The notes beneath the pieces were generated by a model. That model saw nothing but the letters and a program-made list of their open reading frames with translations. It was not told the origin of the DNA and made no database searches. Position numbers and translations under genes: made by a program. A stretch of DNA of 64,000 nucleotides, from positions 32,215-96,214 of the forward strand of contig DIZL01000076.1 in NCBI GenBank assembly GCA_002429385.1, given 5' to 3'. This document shows positions 52,595 through 62,186 of the stretch, one piece after another (the first letter of the stretch is position 1; each line of letters begins with the position of its first letter). The DNA is from Prolixibacteraceae bacterium UBA6029 (lineage in GTDB: Bacteria > Bacteroidota > Bacteroidia > Bacteroidales > Prolixibacteraceae).

Positions 52595-53794
52595 ATGTCA
52601 GAATTTACCAATCATAAAGAAAATAGAATTACCAGGCTAGCTGAATTATTCAGGTTAGTGATTAATCAGGAATTAACGTCAGGATCAGTTATTGAATTTC
52701 AGCAGGTGATTGATCAGGCTGGTCCGGCAGACATGATTGCTGTAGTCGACCAATTGGTTCAGTTGCAAATACCCATGACGGAATTGAAGAAAGGGATTAA
52801 CAAGGCGCTCAATCTGATCCATAAATCGTTGCAGGAATTTCCCTATACACATCCCGGGCCAAATAGCTTTTTTTACTGGATGAACAAAAACAATGAGGAG
52901 ATTGACCTTCGGTTGAAAGCCATTCGAGTCCATCTGAAACAGATTAATCAGGACCCAGAAGATCAATCTAATCGAAATGAACTGAGAGATAAATTCATTG
53001 ATTTATCACGGGTAGATTTACATTACCAGATCAAGGAAAATGTGTTGTTCCCACTGATTGAAAAGCATTTGCCTGACTATCGATGCCTGCAGGTGATGTG
53101 GTCGTTTCACGATGATATCCGGCAAAACCTGAAAGGAGTAATCCGGATGCTTGAAAGTGATCATTTTGACCTGAAACTGTTCAACCGACTGGCAGGCGAT
53201 CTTTTTTTCAATATCTATGCCATCAAATTTCGTGAAGAGCGCATCCTGTTCCCCATTGTAACTGATGTAATTCCTGAAGGAGAACTCAAAATGTTAATTG
53301 GTGCAAGTCACGAAATAGGGTTTGCTTTCATTCAGCCGGAAGCTGTTTTTGAAGACAAAACGCTGCCAGAACCTATACTTTCACGAGAAGTTGACCTGAA
53401 AACCGGTACTCTCTCAGCAGAACAAATCCGGTTAATATTCAATCATCTGCCGGTGGATATTACCTATGTGGATGAAAATAACAAAGTGAAATATTTTTCT
53501 ACTCCTGAAAAAAGGATCTTCCGGAGAACCAATTCAATTATCGGTCGTGAAGTTAAGAATTGTCATCCTCATGAAAGTATGCATGTGGTGGAGCAGATCG
53601 TGGAAGCTTTCCGCAACGGAGAAAAGGATAAAGCCAGCTTCTGGATTCGGATGAAGGGTGAATTCATACTGATACAGTACTTTGCGGTTCGTGACGAGCA
53701 GGAGAATTACAAAGGGGTGATAGAAGTTTCACAAGAGATTACCGAAATCAAAAACATTCAGGGCGAAAATCGGTTATTGGATTGGACTCGTTAA
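52595..53794 (+). CDS. DUF438 / hemerythrin-like / PAS domain protein
   Basis: The protein has 399 residues: a DUF438 segment (about 10-70), a hemerythrin-like HHE region (KENVLFPLIEKHL, SFHDDIRQNL, REERILFPIVTDVIPEGE) and a PAS domain (DITYVDENNKVKYFST, TNSIIGREVKNCHPHES). Such proteins have been linked to oxygen or NO sensing; this one is not attached to any kinase. It is divergent from the mutarotase and stands alone. Confidence 0.88.
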   Translation: MSEFTNHKENRITRLAELFRLVINQELTSGSVIEFQQVIDQAGPADMIAVVDQLVQLQIPMTELKKGINKALNLIHKSLQEFPYTHPGPNSFFYWMNKNNEEIDLRLKAIRVHLKQINQDPEDQSNRNELRDKFIDLSRVDLHYQIKENVLFPLIEKHLPDYRCLQVMWSFHDDIRQNLKGVIRMLESDHFDLKLFNRLAGDLFFNIYAIKFREERILFPIVTDVIPEGELKMLIGASHEIGFAFIQPEAVFEDKTLPEPILSREVDLKTGTLSAEQIRLIFNHLPVDITYVDENNKVKYFSTPEKRIFRRTNSIIGREVKNCHPHESMHVVEQIVEAFRNGEKDKASFWIRMKGEFILIQYFAVRDEQENYKGVIEVSQEITEIKNIQGENRLLDWTR

Positions 53795-53909
53795 ATTAGT
53801 GGTTAAAGCTCCGAGGCCATCTACATTGTCCAGGATTTTATAGGAAAAATATGTTTCCTCATTCAGAAGTCGTATTTTTCTTTTGTTTCCTGAACAACTA
53901 GTTTATGAG

Positions 53910-54578
53910 TCAATAAATCTCATTAAACTTTGCCTTCACAATCTCCTTGACTTCCTGCATGTCGACCGGACGGCCTAATTCCTTTTCGATGGAAGTAACC
54001 CCATAGGTGATAAATCCGCATGGGTTGATGTAATTGAAGTAGCGCATGTCGGTATTGACATTCAAAGCAAACCCATGCATCGACACGTACCTGCTGATCC
54101 GGACACCAATGGCACATATCTTTCTTGATTTCGCCGGAATGGTTGAATCCAACCATACACCGGTCGCTCCATTTTTCAACGCACCCTCCAGTCCAAATTC
54201 ACCAATGGTTTGAATGATGGCCTGCTCCATCCTGAAAATATAATCCTTTACCCCGATTTTATAGTTCTCCAAATCGATAATCGGATAACCAACCAACTGT
54301 CCAGGTCCATGATAAGTAATGTCCCCTCCCCGATTGATTTTGTAGTAAACGGCATCTATTTTCTTCAGAAAATCTGCATTAATAAGCAGGTTATGTTCGT
54401 CACCACTTTTACCCAAGGTATAAACGTGAGGATGCTCAACCAACAAAAACCGGTTGATCCCGCTGCTTTTCTTACCGGTCAGTTTATCGGCAACAACCGC
54501 TGCATGAATGATTTCCTGATAATCCCAGCATTCTTTATAGTCTTTCAGACCAAGGTCTTCGTAAGTGAAATCTGCCAT
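53910..54578 (-). CDS. lipB: Octanoyltransferase
   Basis: The protein has 222 residues. NRGGDITYHGPGQLVGYPI is the lipoyl-octanoyl transferase signature, and NPCGFITYGVTSIE carries the catalytic Cys. It moves octanoyl from acyl-carrier protein to lipoyl domains. It is the last gene of a lipA-DUF2442-lipB group, 18 bp after the DUF2442 gene. Confidence 0.95.
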   Translation of the reverse strand: MADFTYEDLGLKDYKECWDYQEIIHAAVVADKLTGKKSSGINRFLLVEHPHVYTLGKSGDEHNLLINADFLKKIDAVYYKINRGGDITYHGPGQLVGYPIIDLENYKIGVKDYIFRMEQAIIQTIGEFGLEGALKNGATGVWLDSTIPAKSRKICAIGVRISRYVSMHGFALNVNTDMRYFNYINPCGFITYGVTSIEKELGRPVDMQEVKEIVKAKFNEIY

Positions 54579-54596
54579 TTAAACAATTGAAATTCA

Positions 54597-54905
54597 TTAT
54601 ACTTTACCAAAACGCCCCTCCAGAATACCCACAACCGACAAGTCTTCATCCAAATCAGGCCAATGCAGACCGGTACCACCACAAATGATTTCAATATTAT
54701 TTAGTTGTGCTTCTGTTGCAGTCATTAGCTTATTGTTCAAGTAAATTGGGAAACGTACCTCTTTTTTATCAGAAAGAATCATACAAATCATACCATTTTC
54801 GAACCAGGCCTTTTCTGCCGTAAATATTAAATCAGCGATCATGTACTTCATGCCATTTAAATTTAATTTGTTCAAATATTCGTTCTCAGGCTTCCACATG
54901 TGCAT
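54597..54905 (-). CDS. DUF2442-like small protein
   Basis: The protein has 102 residues, or 84 from the inner start at 54851 (MKYMIADLIF). GLHWPDLDEDLSVVGIL is the typical DUF2442 end motif. Starting at 54905 it overlaps lipA by 20 bp. The fold is often seen beside toxin genes and as a stand-alone domain; here it sits between lipA and lipB. No function can be stated. Confidence 0.75.
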   Translation of the reverse strand: MHMWKPENEYLNKLNLNGMKYMIADLIFTAEKAWFENGMICMILSDKKEVRFPIYLNNKLMTATEAQLNNIEIICGGTGLHWPDLDEDLSVVGILEGRFGKV

Positions 54906-55749
54906 CAGCCCTGTAGGATGATCTCACCAACGGACTGCTTTCGACAAAAGTAAAACCCTTTTCAAGCCCTATTGTTCTGTATTTTTCAAACTGTTCGGGA
55001 GTAATGTATTCTTTCACCGGTATATGGCTGAGTGTCGGGGCCAGGTATTGACCTATGGTCATTACTTTGCAGCCCGCAGCCCGCAGATCGTCCATCACCT
55101 GAAGTACTTCTTGTTCGGTTTCACCCAGGCCTAGCATGATGCCTGATTTGGCAATAACTCCTGAGGCCGAAATATATTCGATAACTTTCAAGCTGGTGCG
55201 GTATTTGGCGGCACTTCGTATTTTAGGGGTCAGTCGTTCCACTGTTTCCATGTTATGAGAAATCACCTCCGGGCCAGCATCAATCACTTTTTGGAGCAGT
55301 TCAATCTTCCCCTGAAAATCAGGAATTAGAACTTCTATGCTGGTATCAGGATTCAGGGTTTTAACCCCACGAATGGTCTCAGCCCAGAATGAGGCTCCCA
55401 AATCCGGAAGATCATCACGATCAACCGAAGTAATCACCGCATGTTTTAACTGCATGATCCGAACAGACTCTGCAATTCGACGAGGCTCTTCAGGATCAGG
55501 CATCAAAGGTTTCCCGGTTTTAACACCACAGAATTTACAATTTCGGGTACAGATGTCTCCCAAAATCATGAATGTAGCCGTTCCCCGGTTCCAGCATTCA
55601 CCAATATTGGGACAATTCCCGCTCGTACATATGGTATGAAGGTTATGCTGAGCGACCAGGTTTTTGACCCTGGAGTAACTCTCTCCTTTGGGTAATTGCA
55701 TTTTCATCCAGCGGGGAAGCCTTTCCCTTTTGTTCAGCGGAGTCGTCAT
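54886..55749 (-). CDS. lipA: Lipoyl synthase
   Basis: The protein has 287 residues. The auxiliary cluster motif CTSGNCPNIGEC and the radical-SAM motif CTRNCKFC are both present, and SSPLVRSSYRADAH supplies the closing conserved Ser-rich stretch. It inserts sulfur at C6 and C8 of octanoyl groups. Together with lipB this covers endogenous lipoate attachment. Confidence 0.97.
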   Translation of the reverse strand: MTTPLNKRERLPRWMKMQLPKGESYSRVKNLVAQHNLHTICTSGNCPNIGECWNRGTATFMILGDICTRNCKFCGVKTGKPLMPDPEEPRRIAESVRIMQLKHAVITSVDRDDLPDLGASFWAETIRGVKTLNPDTSIEVLIPDFQGKIELLQKVIDAGPEVISHNMETVERLTPKIRSAAKYRTSLKVIEYISASGVIAKSGIMLGLGETEQEVLQVMDDLRAAGCKVMTIGQYLAPTLSHIPVKEYITPEQFEKYRTIGLEKGFTFVESSPLVRSSYRADAHVEA

Positions 55750-55765
55750 CTGATTAAAATTTCAG

Positions 55766-55773
55766 CAAAATTA
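55766..55773 (-). promoter_or_regulatory. -7 promoter box for lipA operon
   Basis: The minus strand reads TAATTTTG, matching TAnnTTTG, 16 nt upstream of the lipA start. No clear TTG box is found. Confidence 0.4.
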
Positions 55774-55858
55774 CGCTTAAAATCTGATGTAGCTGATTTA
55801 AGTACTGTAATTCATCCCACAATTCTTGATATTATCTGTCGGAAACGTTTTGGATTAC

Positions 55859-55866
55859 TATTTTTG
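55859..55866 (+). promoter_or_regulatory. -7 promoter box for TPR gene
   Basis: TATTTTTG matches TAnnTTTG. A start near 55872 supports the ATG at 55895 over the upstream frame. Confidence 0.45.
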
Positions 55867-55894
55867 TAATTCAATGCAAATAAAAAAACGGTTT

Positions 55895-57745
55895 ATGAAG
55901 ATCTTGCTCCGGATCCTGTTTCTATTGGCACCGGCAATCGTTTGGGGACAGAATCAGGACTTGCAGAACAAGTCTATATTGGCCAGCCAGTATTACCAGA
56001 ACAAAGAATTCGGGAAAGCAGCCGAATTGTATGAGCAGTTGTATGCATCAACTAAATCTGAAGGATATTTCAATATATATCTTGATTGTTTGATGGGGAT
56101 CCCTGACTATGAGAAAGCTGAGAAGGAGATAAAGAAGGGACTGCGGGGCAGTTCTGCCGATTCGTATTGGTATGTGCAGTGGGGCTTCGTAAAAAAGGCC
56201 GAGGGTCAGGACAAAGAATCGGTTAAAATGTATGAAAAGGCCATTGCATCGCTTTCGGGCAATCCTGCCGAATATCCCAACCTTGCCAATCAATTCATTA
56301 ACCGGCGTGAGTTTGAGTTTGCTGAAAAGGTATATCTAAAAGGACGCTCGGCTCAAAATCCAGGTCTATACAACTACGAACTGGCCCGTGTATATTATTA
56401 TATGCGCAACTACGATCAGATGTTGAAGGAATACCTGGATTGGGTGAAACAAAAGGAATCCAATCTGGAAATTGTTAAAAGCAACCTGCAATCGGTGTTG
56501 GCCATGGATAATGATCAGGAAATCAGCAAACAGATGAAGAATTATACTCTGAAGCGCATTCAGGAAGAACCCGGTCAGATCATTTATACCCGGCTGCTCA
56601 TCTGGTTATTTATTCAGGATAAAAACTTTGTTGCAGCTATCCGTCAGGCTATTGCCCTTGATAAGCGAACCGGCGAAGAAGAATCAAATGTATACAGCCT
56701 GGCCAATGTTGCCGCTTCAAATAAGAACTATGACGAAGCATTGAAAGCATACGATTACCTTATCGACAAAGGGAAAAAAGCAGAATATTATAACATAGCC
56801 AGCCAGCAGCGCATGCAGATGCATTACGATCGATTCGTTGATGAGGACAATCAGGATATGGTCAAGGAAAACGAGCTCAAGGAACAGTTTAAACAGACCT
56901 TTAATATCCTTGGTCTTTCACCGGGAACTTCAGAACTTCTGGTTGAATACGCTCATTTACTGGCATTCTATATGAATCAGCCTACAGAAGCCATTCAGGT
57001 ATTAACCGATGGCCTTAAGATGGCAGGTATCAACCTGCTGCAAGTATCGGCGATGAAGGCTGAATTATCAGATGTCTATGTGTATTCGGGTGAGCTTTGG
57101 GACGCTGTAATCTCTTATTCCCAAGTCATCGAGAGTAATAAAGCCAATGCCCTGGGCGATGATGTGAAGCTAAAAAAAGCCAAATTGGGTTATTACATGG
57201 GTAATTTCAAGTGGGCGAAGGCACAACTTGACGCACTGAGAGCGAGCACCTCGAAGTTGATTGCCAATGATGCCATGGATCTGGCCCTTTTTATCAGCGA
57301 AAATCTCGAATCTGACAGTACCGCTACTCCCCTTAAGATATTTGCCCGTGCCGACCTGCAGCTATTCAGAAATGACTTTCCAGCAGCAATGGCAACCCTT
57401 GATTCGATTGTTCAATTGTATCCCGATAATTCACTGATTGATGATGTCGATTTCCGAAAAGCCGGTATTTTCCAGAAACAAGGCAAATATGCCGAAGCTT
57501 CCGTTCTGTTGGAATCCATTGTCAAAGACCACAGTTGGGAAATGCTGGCTGATAATGCCCTTTTCCAGTTAGCCGGAATCTATCAGAATAAACTGAACAA
57601 GAAGGATGAGGCGATGAAGCTTTACAAAAAAATGCTCACCGATTACCCCGGAAGTGTTTACGTAGTGGATTCGAGAAATGAATACCGTAAATTAGAGGAT
57701 GCAGAAAATAAAACCGAACAACCTGTGCCCTTAGATAAAAAGTAA
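55895..57745 (+). CDS. Secreted TPR-repeat protein
   Basis: The start at 55895 gives 616 residues with a signal peptide MKILLRILFLLAPAIVWG. The frame is open to 55826, but the -7 promoter box is inside that part. TPRs run through most of the protein, for example NKEFGKAAELYEQLYAS near the start and KQGKYAEASVLLESIVKD near 550. It is probably a periplasmic scaffold; the partner is unknown. It ends 11 bp before the EamA transporter gene. Confidence 0.8.
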   Translation: MKILLRILFLLAPAIVWGQNQDLQNKSILASQYYQNKEFGKAAELYEQLYASTKSEGYFNIYLDCLMGIPDYEKAEKEIKKGLRGSSADSYWYVQWGFVKKAEGQDKESVKMYEKAIASLSGNPAEYPNLANQFINRREFEFAEKVYLKGRSAQNPGLYNYELARVYYYMRNYDQMLKEYLDWVKQKESNLEIVKSNLQSVLAMDNDQEISKQMKNYTLKRIQEEPGQIIYTRLLIWLFIQDKNFVAAIRQAIALDKRTGEEESNVYSLANVAASNKNYDEALKAYDYLIDKGKKAEYYNIASQQRMQMHYDRFVDEDNQDMVKENELKEQFKQTFNILGLSPGTSELLVEYAHLLAFYMNQPTEAIQVLTDGLKMAGINLLQVSAMKAELSDVYVYSGELWDAVISYSQVIESNKANALGDDVKLKKAKLGYYMGNFKWAKAQLDALRASTSKLIANDAMDLALFISENLESDSTATPLKIFARADLQLFRNDFPAAMATLDSIVQLYPDNSLIDDVDFRKAGIFQKQGKYAEASVLLESIVKDHSWEMLADNALFQLAGIYQNKLNKKDEAMKLYKKMLTDYPGSVYVVDSRNEYRKLEDAENKTEQPVPLDKK

Positions 57746-57756
57746 AGAAGCTGGTC

Positions 57757-58647
57757 ATGAACAGAATTCCTAAAGCCTATTTTTATGCCCTGTTTTCTGT
57801 TTTGCTGTGGTCCACAGTTGCCACGGCATTTAAACTTGGATTACAGCAACTTTCTCCGCTCTATCTGATATTGACTGCTTCCGTTTTTTCATTGCTTATC
57901 TTTTTTGTGGCCATTTGTATTCAGGGAAAGATCAGGGAATTATTCACCGTTTCATGGTCAGGATTAGGAAAGTCAGCGTTAATGGGAGCCTTAAATCCAT
58001 TCGGGTATTATCTCATTCTCTTTCAGGCCTACAGTCTCCTGCCGGCGCAGGTGGCGCAACCGCTTAACATGATCTGGCCCATCACATTGGCGCTTCTTTC
58101 AGTTCCTTTACTTAAGCAAAAAATTACGTTCAGAAATATAATCGCCATCCTGATCAGTTTCATCGGTGTGATTTTTATATCCTCGCAGGGAAGCTTGTCG
58201 GGAATGCGCAATACCAACCTGACCGGCGCCTTGCTGGCCATTGGAAGCAGTGTAATCTGGTCGCTTTTCTGGATACTCAGTGTCATGGATAAACGCGACG
58301 AAATCTTCAAACTGTTCTGGAATTTTGTCTTCGGACTAATATACCTGTTGCTTTTTGCTTTTCTGTTTACTGACTTCAGCTGGCCCGATCCAAAGGGAAT
58401 TCCCGCTGCCATATATATCGGAATGTTTGAACTGGGAATAACCTATATTTTATGGATGAAGGCCATGCATCTGAGCGAAAACAATGCCAAAACGGGGAAC
58501 CTCATTTTTCTTTCACCGTTCATCTCCCTCGTATTTATTCATTTTATTCTGGGGGAGACCATTTTTGCCACCACTTTTATCGGACTGGCACTCATCATTT
58601 CAGGCATCTGGTTTCAGCAGAAACAGGTTAAACCGATGCCTGATTAA
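57757..58647 (+). CDS. EamA-family (DMT) transporter
   Basis: The protein has 296 residues in ten membrane helices, arranged as two EamA repeats (about 8-140 and 155-290). The typical start YALFSVLLWSTVATAFK and the closing FATTFIGLALIISGIWF are present. The family exports amino acids or small metabolites; the substrate is unknown. Confidence 0.9.
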   Translation: MNRIPKAYFYALFSVLLWSTVATAFKLGLQQLSPLYLILTASVFSLLIFFVAICIQGKIRELFTVSWSGLGKSALMGALNPFGYYLILFQAYSLLPAQVAQPLNMIWPITLALLSVPLLKQKITFRNIIAILISFIGVIFISSQGSLSGMRNTNLTGALLAIGSSVIWSLFWILSVMDKRDEIFKLFWNFVFGLIYLLLFAFLFTDFSWPDPKGIPAAIYIGMFELGITYILWMKAMHLSENNAKTGNLIFLSPFISLVFIHFILGETIFATTFIGLALIISGIWFQQKQVKPMPD

Positions 58648-58707
58648 TCCTTGGTATACATTCCCAAATTTGAATGTATTCAAGAACTCAGGTCCTTCTA
58701 AAAACAT

Positions 58708-58715
58708 TACCTTTG
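58708..58715 (+). promoter_or_regulatory. -7 promoter box for ruvC
   Basis: TACCTTTG matches TAnnTTTG, 33 nt before the ruvC ATG. There is no good TTG box at the expected distance. Confidence 0.4.
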
Positions 58716-58748
58716 ATTGTTGTGTAGACAACAAGTAACGATTTTTTC

Positions 58749-59363
58749 ATGGAGAATAAACCAATAAAGATTCTTGGCATCGACCCCGGCACCAATGTGA
58801 TGGGTTACGGGCTGATTGAAGTGGTGAACAACAAACCACGCATCCTGCAGGTCGGTGTAATTAAAACCGCAGGGTTCACCGATCATTACCAAAAACTGAA
58901 ACACATCTTCGAACGATCCAATGCTCTGCTGAACGAGTTAATGCCGGATGAACTTGCCATTGAATCACAGTTTTACGGCAAAGATATTCAGGCTATGTTG
59001 AAGCTGGGTCGGGCACAGGGCATTGTGATCGGTCTGGCTCTGAGCAAAAACATTCCTGTATTTGAATATGCTCCCCTGAAAGTGAAGCAATCGATCACCG
59101 GAATGGGCCGTGCAGCCAAAGAACAGGTGGCCTATTTTCTGAAAAACATGTTCATACTGACTGAACTCCCTAAAGAGCTTGATGCGACCGATGCAGTTGC
59201 AGTTGCCGTATGCCACTATCTCCAGATGAAAAACCCGGTAAGCAAATCAGGCATAAAAAGCTGGGGTGATTTTGTCCGAAAGAACCCGGAAAAGGTGAAG
59301 AAACAGGAAAAAGGAATAATGAATAAGGAGACCGGAAAAGGGAGACCGGAAACAGGAAGCTGA
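58749..59363 (+). CDS. ruvC: Crossover junction endodeoxyribonuclease RuvC
   Basis: The protein has 204 residues. Acidic catalytic residues appear in GIDPGTNVMG, LAIESQFYG and ELDATDAVAVAVCH. RuvC resolves Holliday junctions with RuvAB. The usual end is SWGDFVRKNPEKVKK; here about 20 further residues (QEKGIMNKETGKGRPETGS) come from a purine-rich stretch (59301-59360) and may be a recent 3' addition. Confidence 0.95.
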   Translation: MENKPIKILGIDPGTNVMGYGLIEVVNNKPRILQVGVIKTAGFTDHYQKLKHIFERSNALLNELMPDELAIESQFYGKDIQAMLKLGRAQGIVIGLALSKNIPVFEYAPLKVKQSITGMGRAAKEQVAYFLKNMFILTELPKELDATDAVAVAVCHYLQMKNPVSKSGIKSWGDFVRKNPEKVKKQEKGIMNKETGKGRPETGS

Positions 59364-59479
59364 ATGTTTATTCATAGGTCCATGTCGAATTTAGTCCGGG
59401 GCCATGAAAACTTTGATCCATTTAGTAAACGTCAATAAACGACTGCTATTCGAATACGGACAAAACTGTACCAGAGTTT

Positions 59480-59540
59480 GTACTTGTGTGCTTCTTGTGT
59501 GCATATGCTGTGCTTATGCACACAAGAAGCACACAAGTAC
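59480..59540. repeat. Perfect 26-bp inverted repeat with 11-bp periodicity
   Basis: Arms 59480-59505 and 59515-59540 are exact complements and enclose TGCTGTGCT. Inside, 11-bp units can be read: TTGTGTGCTTC (59484), TTGTGTGCATA (59495), TGCTGTGCTTA (59506), TGCACACAAGA (59517) and AGCACACAAGT (59528). It lies in the 422-bp ruvC-recQ gap, which otherwise holds a purine-rich tract (about 59590-59625) and a terminator hairpin. Confidence 0.88.
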
Positions 59541-59711
59541 CCGGGCAATTAAAGGTCGATGGCTGGGCGATTCCTGCTCATTCCTTTGAGAAACGGGGGA
59601 AAAGGAAAAAAGGAATAGAGGATAGAGGAAATGCAGGAAGCCTGCCGATGGAATTATGCAACGGCATGATGGGTTCATTAGCCAAGCCATGTATGGTTGA
59701 TTTAACTGAAA

Positions 59712-59744
59712 AATCCTGACAGGATTGGGATACCTGTCAGGATT
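59712..59744 (-). terminator. Terminator hairpin after recQ
   Basis: A perfect 12-bp stem AATCCTGACAGG/CCTGTCAGGATT encloses 9 nt. On the minus strand it is followed by TTTTTC, which suits termination of recQ transcripts. Confidence 0.7.
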
Positions 59745-59785
59745 ATATATTCCGCCTGGATTACAAATATTATTCGCCTTAAATT

Positions 59786-61966
59786 TTAATTACCCATTTC
59801 AGAAAGGAAAAGGATTCGCATCAGCCGGATATCATCTTCGGAATATTCATTCTCGCCCAGTTCTTTGAGGGCCGCATCAATGCTGTCGTCTTCGGCTTCC
59901 CTGAAATATTCAAAGACCTCTTCCTGGTGTTCTTCATCCAGAATTTCATTGAGATAATAATCGATATTTATTTTTGTGCCGGAGTTGACAATCGTCTCGA
60001 TTTCAGAAATTAAGTCTTTCATGTCAATGCCTATCGAACCTGCAATATCTCTCAACGAAAGCCTTCGGTCGATACTTTGAATGATACCAACCTTTATTTT
60101 TGACTTGTTGGCCACACTTTTTACCACTAAATCCTGGGGGCGTTCAATTTCGTTTTCCTCGACATAGGCTTTGATCAATTCGACGAATTCCTTCCCGAAC
60201 CGTTTGGCCTTGCCTTCGCCAACGCCTTGAATATATTGCAGTTCTTTAATGGTAATGGGGTATTGCAACGCCATATCAGAGAGGGAGGGATCCTGGAAAA
60301 TGACGAATGGGGGCAGATTCAGCTTCTTGGAAATCGTTTTGCGCAGATCCTTCAGCATGGCGAATAATTCAGGATCAGCAGCGCCACTAGCCTGGGCTGC
60401 TGCAGCATTGGCTTCTTCCTCGATTTCATCATAGTTGTGGTTACGCACCAGAAGAAAATCGTAAGGGTTTTCCAGAAAATCATATCCTTTGCGGGTCATT
60501 TTGAGCAGGCCGTAGTTCTCGATGTCTTTGGTGATGAACCCGGCGATCATGCTCTGCCGGAATACGGCATTCCAGAATTTCTCGCCGTGATCATTCCCGG
60601 CGCCAAATGCTTCTAGCTCGTAATGGCGGAAAGATTTGACAGCAGCAGTTTTCTTCCCTGTAAGAATGTCGGACAGATGTTCTGCCTTATAATTCTCCTT
60701 GACTTCGATAATGGCCTGCAAAGCCCGGCAGATCTCGTCCTTGGCTTCAATCTGTTCCTTGGGGTTAATGCAATTGTCACAATTCCCGCAGGGTTCATCC
60801 AGCTTTTCGCCGAAATAATTCAGGAGGATAATGCGACGACAGATGGCTGATTCGGCGTAAGAAGCAGTATCGAGCAACAGTTGGCGTCCGATTTCCTGTT
60901 CGGCAACGGGCTTGCCCTGCATGAATTTCTCCAGTTTCTGAATGTCTTTGGCCGAATAAAGGGTAATACATTTCCCTTCTCCGCCGTCCCTTCCGGCACG
61001 TCCTGTTTCCTGGTAATAGCCTTCCAGGCTTTTGGGGATATCGTAATGAATCACAAAACGCACGTCAGGCTTGTCAATTCCCATCCCGAAGGCAATGGTA
61101 GCCACAATCACATCGGCTTCTTCCATCAGGAATTTATCCTGGTTGCCCGATCGGGTGGCCGAATCCATTCCGGCGTGATAAGGTAAAGCTTTGATGCCAT
61201 TGACAACAAGTGTTTCAGTCAGTTCTTCGACTCTTTTACGGCTTAAACAATAGATAATACCCGACTTTCCCTCATTTTCCTTGATAAATTTGATGATCTG
61301 GGATTCGGGTTTGGATTTTGGTTTTACCTCATAGTAAAGGTTGGGCCGGTTGAACGATGCTTTAAAAACATTGGCATCGAGCATCCCGAGCGTTTTTTGT
61401 ATATCATGCTGAACCTTTGCTGTAGCAGTAGCAGTGAGCGCCATCAGCGGAGCAGGTCCTATCTCGGAAACAATGGGCTTAATCCGGCGGTATTCAGGCC
61501 TGAAATCATGACCCCATTCTGAGATGCAATGTGCCTCATCAATGGCATAAAAAGATATGGTAACGTTTTTCAGAAAATCAATATTGTCTTCCTTAGTCAA
61601 ACTTTCAGGCGCTACATAAAGCAACTTGGTTTTCCCGCTTATCACATCATCACGAACCTTTTGCGCAGAGGCTTTCGTCAATGACGAATTCAGAAAATGT
61701 GCAATGCCATCTTCGGTGCCAAAACTACGGATCGAATCGACCTGATTCTTCATTAAAGCAATCAATGGAGAAATAATGATGGCAGTACCCTCCATAATAA
61801 GTGCCGGCAATTGGTAACACAGCGATTTTCCTCCTCCCGTGGGCATCAATACAAAAGTATCGTGGCCGTTCAACACACTTTTGATCACTTCTTCCTGTTG
61901 GCCTTTAAAACGATCAAATCCAAAGTATTTCTGGAGATGTTCTGTCAACTTATAATCTATTCCCAT
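59786..61966 (-). CDS. recQ: ATP-dependent DNA helicase RecQ
   Basis: The protein has 726 residues: helicase core (Walker A MPTGGGKSLCYQLPA, DEAHCISEWGHDFRP, QETGRAGRDG), RecQ zinc-binding domain (CRRIILLNYFGE, CGNCDNC), a winged helix (about 410-510) and an HRDC domain (about 530-610). A C-terminal extension of about 100 acidic residues follows. RecQ unwinds recombination and replication intermediates. It is divergent from tatC. Confidence 0.97.
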   Translation of the reverse strand: MGIDYKLTEHLQKYFGFDRFKGQQEEVIKSVLNGHDTFVLMPTGGGKSLCYQLPALIMEGTAIIISPLIALMKNQVDSIRSFGTEDGIAHFLNSSLTKASAQKVRDDVISGKTKLLYVAPESLTKEDNIDFLKNVTISFYAIDEAHCISEWGHDFRPEYRRIKPIVSEIGPAPLMALTATATAKVQHDIQKTLGMLDANVFKASFNRPNLYYEVKPKSKPESQIIKFIKENEGKSGIIYCLSRKRVEELTETLVVNGIKALPYHAGMDSATRSGNQDKFLMEEADVIVATIAFGMGIDKPDVRFVIHYDIPKSLEGYYQETGRAGRDGGEGKCITLYSAKDIQKLEKFMQGKPVAEQEIGRQLLLDTASYAESAICRRIILLNYFGEKLDEPCGNCDNCINPKEQIEAKDEICRALQAIIEVKENYKAEHLSDILTGKKTAAVKSFRHYELEAFGAGNDHGEKFWNAVFRQSMIAGFITKDIENYGLLKMTRKGYDFLENPYDFLLVRNHNYDEIEEEANAAAAQASGAADPELFAMLKDLRKTISKKLNLPPFVIFQDPSLSDMALQYPITIKELQYIQGVGEGKAKRFGKEFVELIKAYVEENEIERPQDLVVKSVANKSKIKVGIIQSIDRRLSLRDIAGSIGIDMKDLISEIETIVNSGTKINIDYYLNEILDEEHQEEVFEYFREAEDDSIDAALKELGENEYSEDDIRLMRILFLSEMGN

Positions 61967-62134
61967 ATAAAAGACCAGTTAAGATCAAAAAAATTAATCG
62001 TCATTTGTATTAGTTTCCCGAAGGTATATAAAATATCATACAAAATACAATGGTTCTTATCGAAATTAGATACTTTTGCTTTGCTTTTAAGGAAAATTAA
62101 GATTGTACCCTTCGGGGCAATATGGATTAACAGC

Positions 62135-62142
62135 TATATTTG
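62135..62142 (+). promoter_or_regulatory. -7 promoter box for tatC-lptB
   Basis: TATATTTG matches TAnnTTTG, 45 nt before the tatC start at 62187. Its position supports that start over the longer frame from 62103. Confidence 0.45.
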
Positions 62143-62186
62143 TCCTGAATTTTCTATACCTAATCCGATTTATTATTCACCAAGTT

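Noticed and set aside
59404..59719. Two overlapping Cys- or Lys-rich ORFs between ruvC and recQ
   Set aside because: They are translations of the inverted repeat (TGTGTGC gives Cys/Val/Leu runs) and of the purine tract; no homology or start signal.
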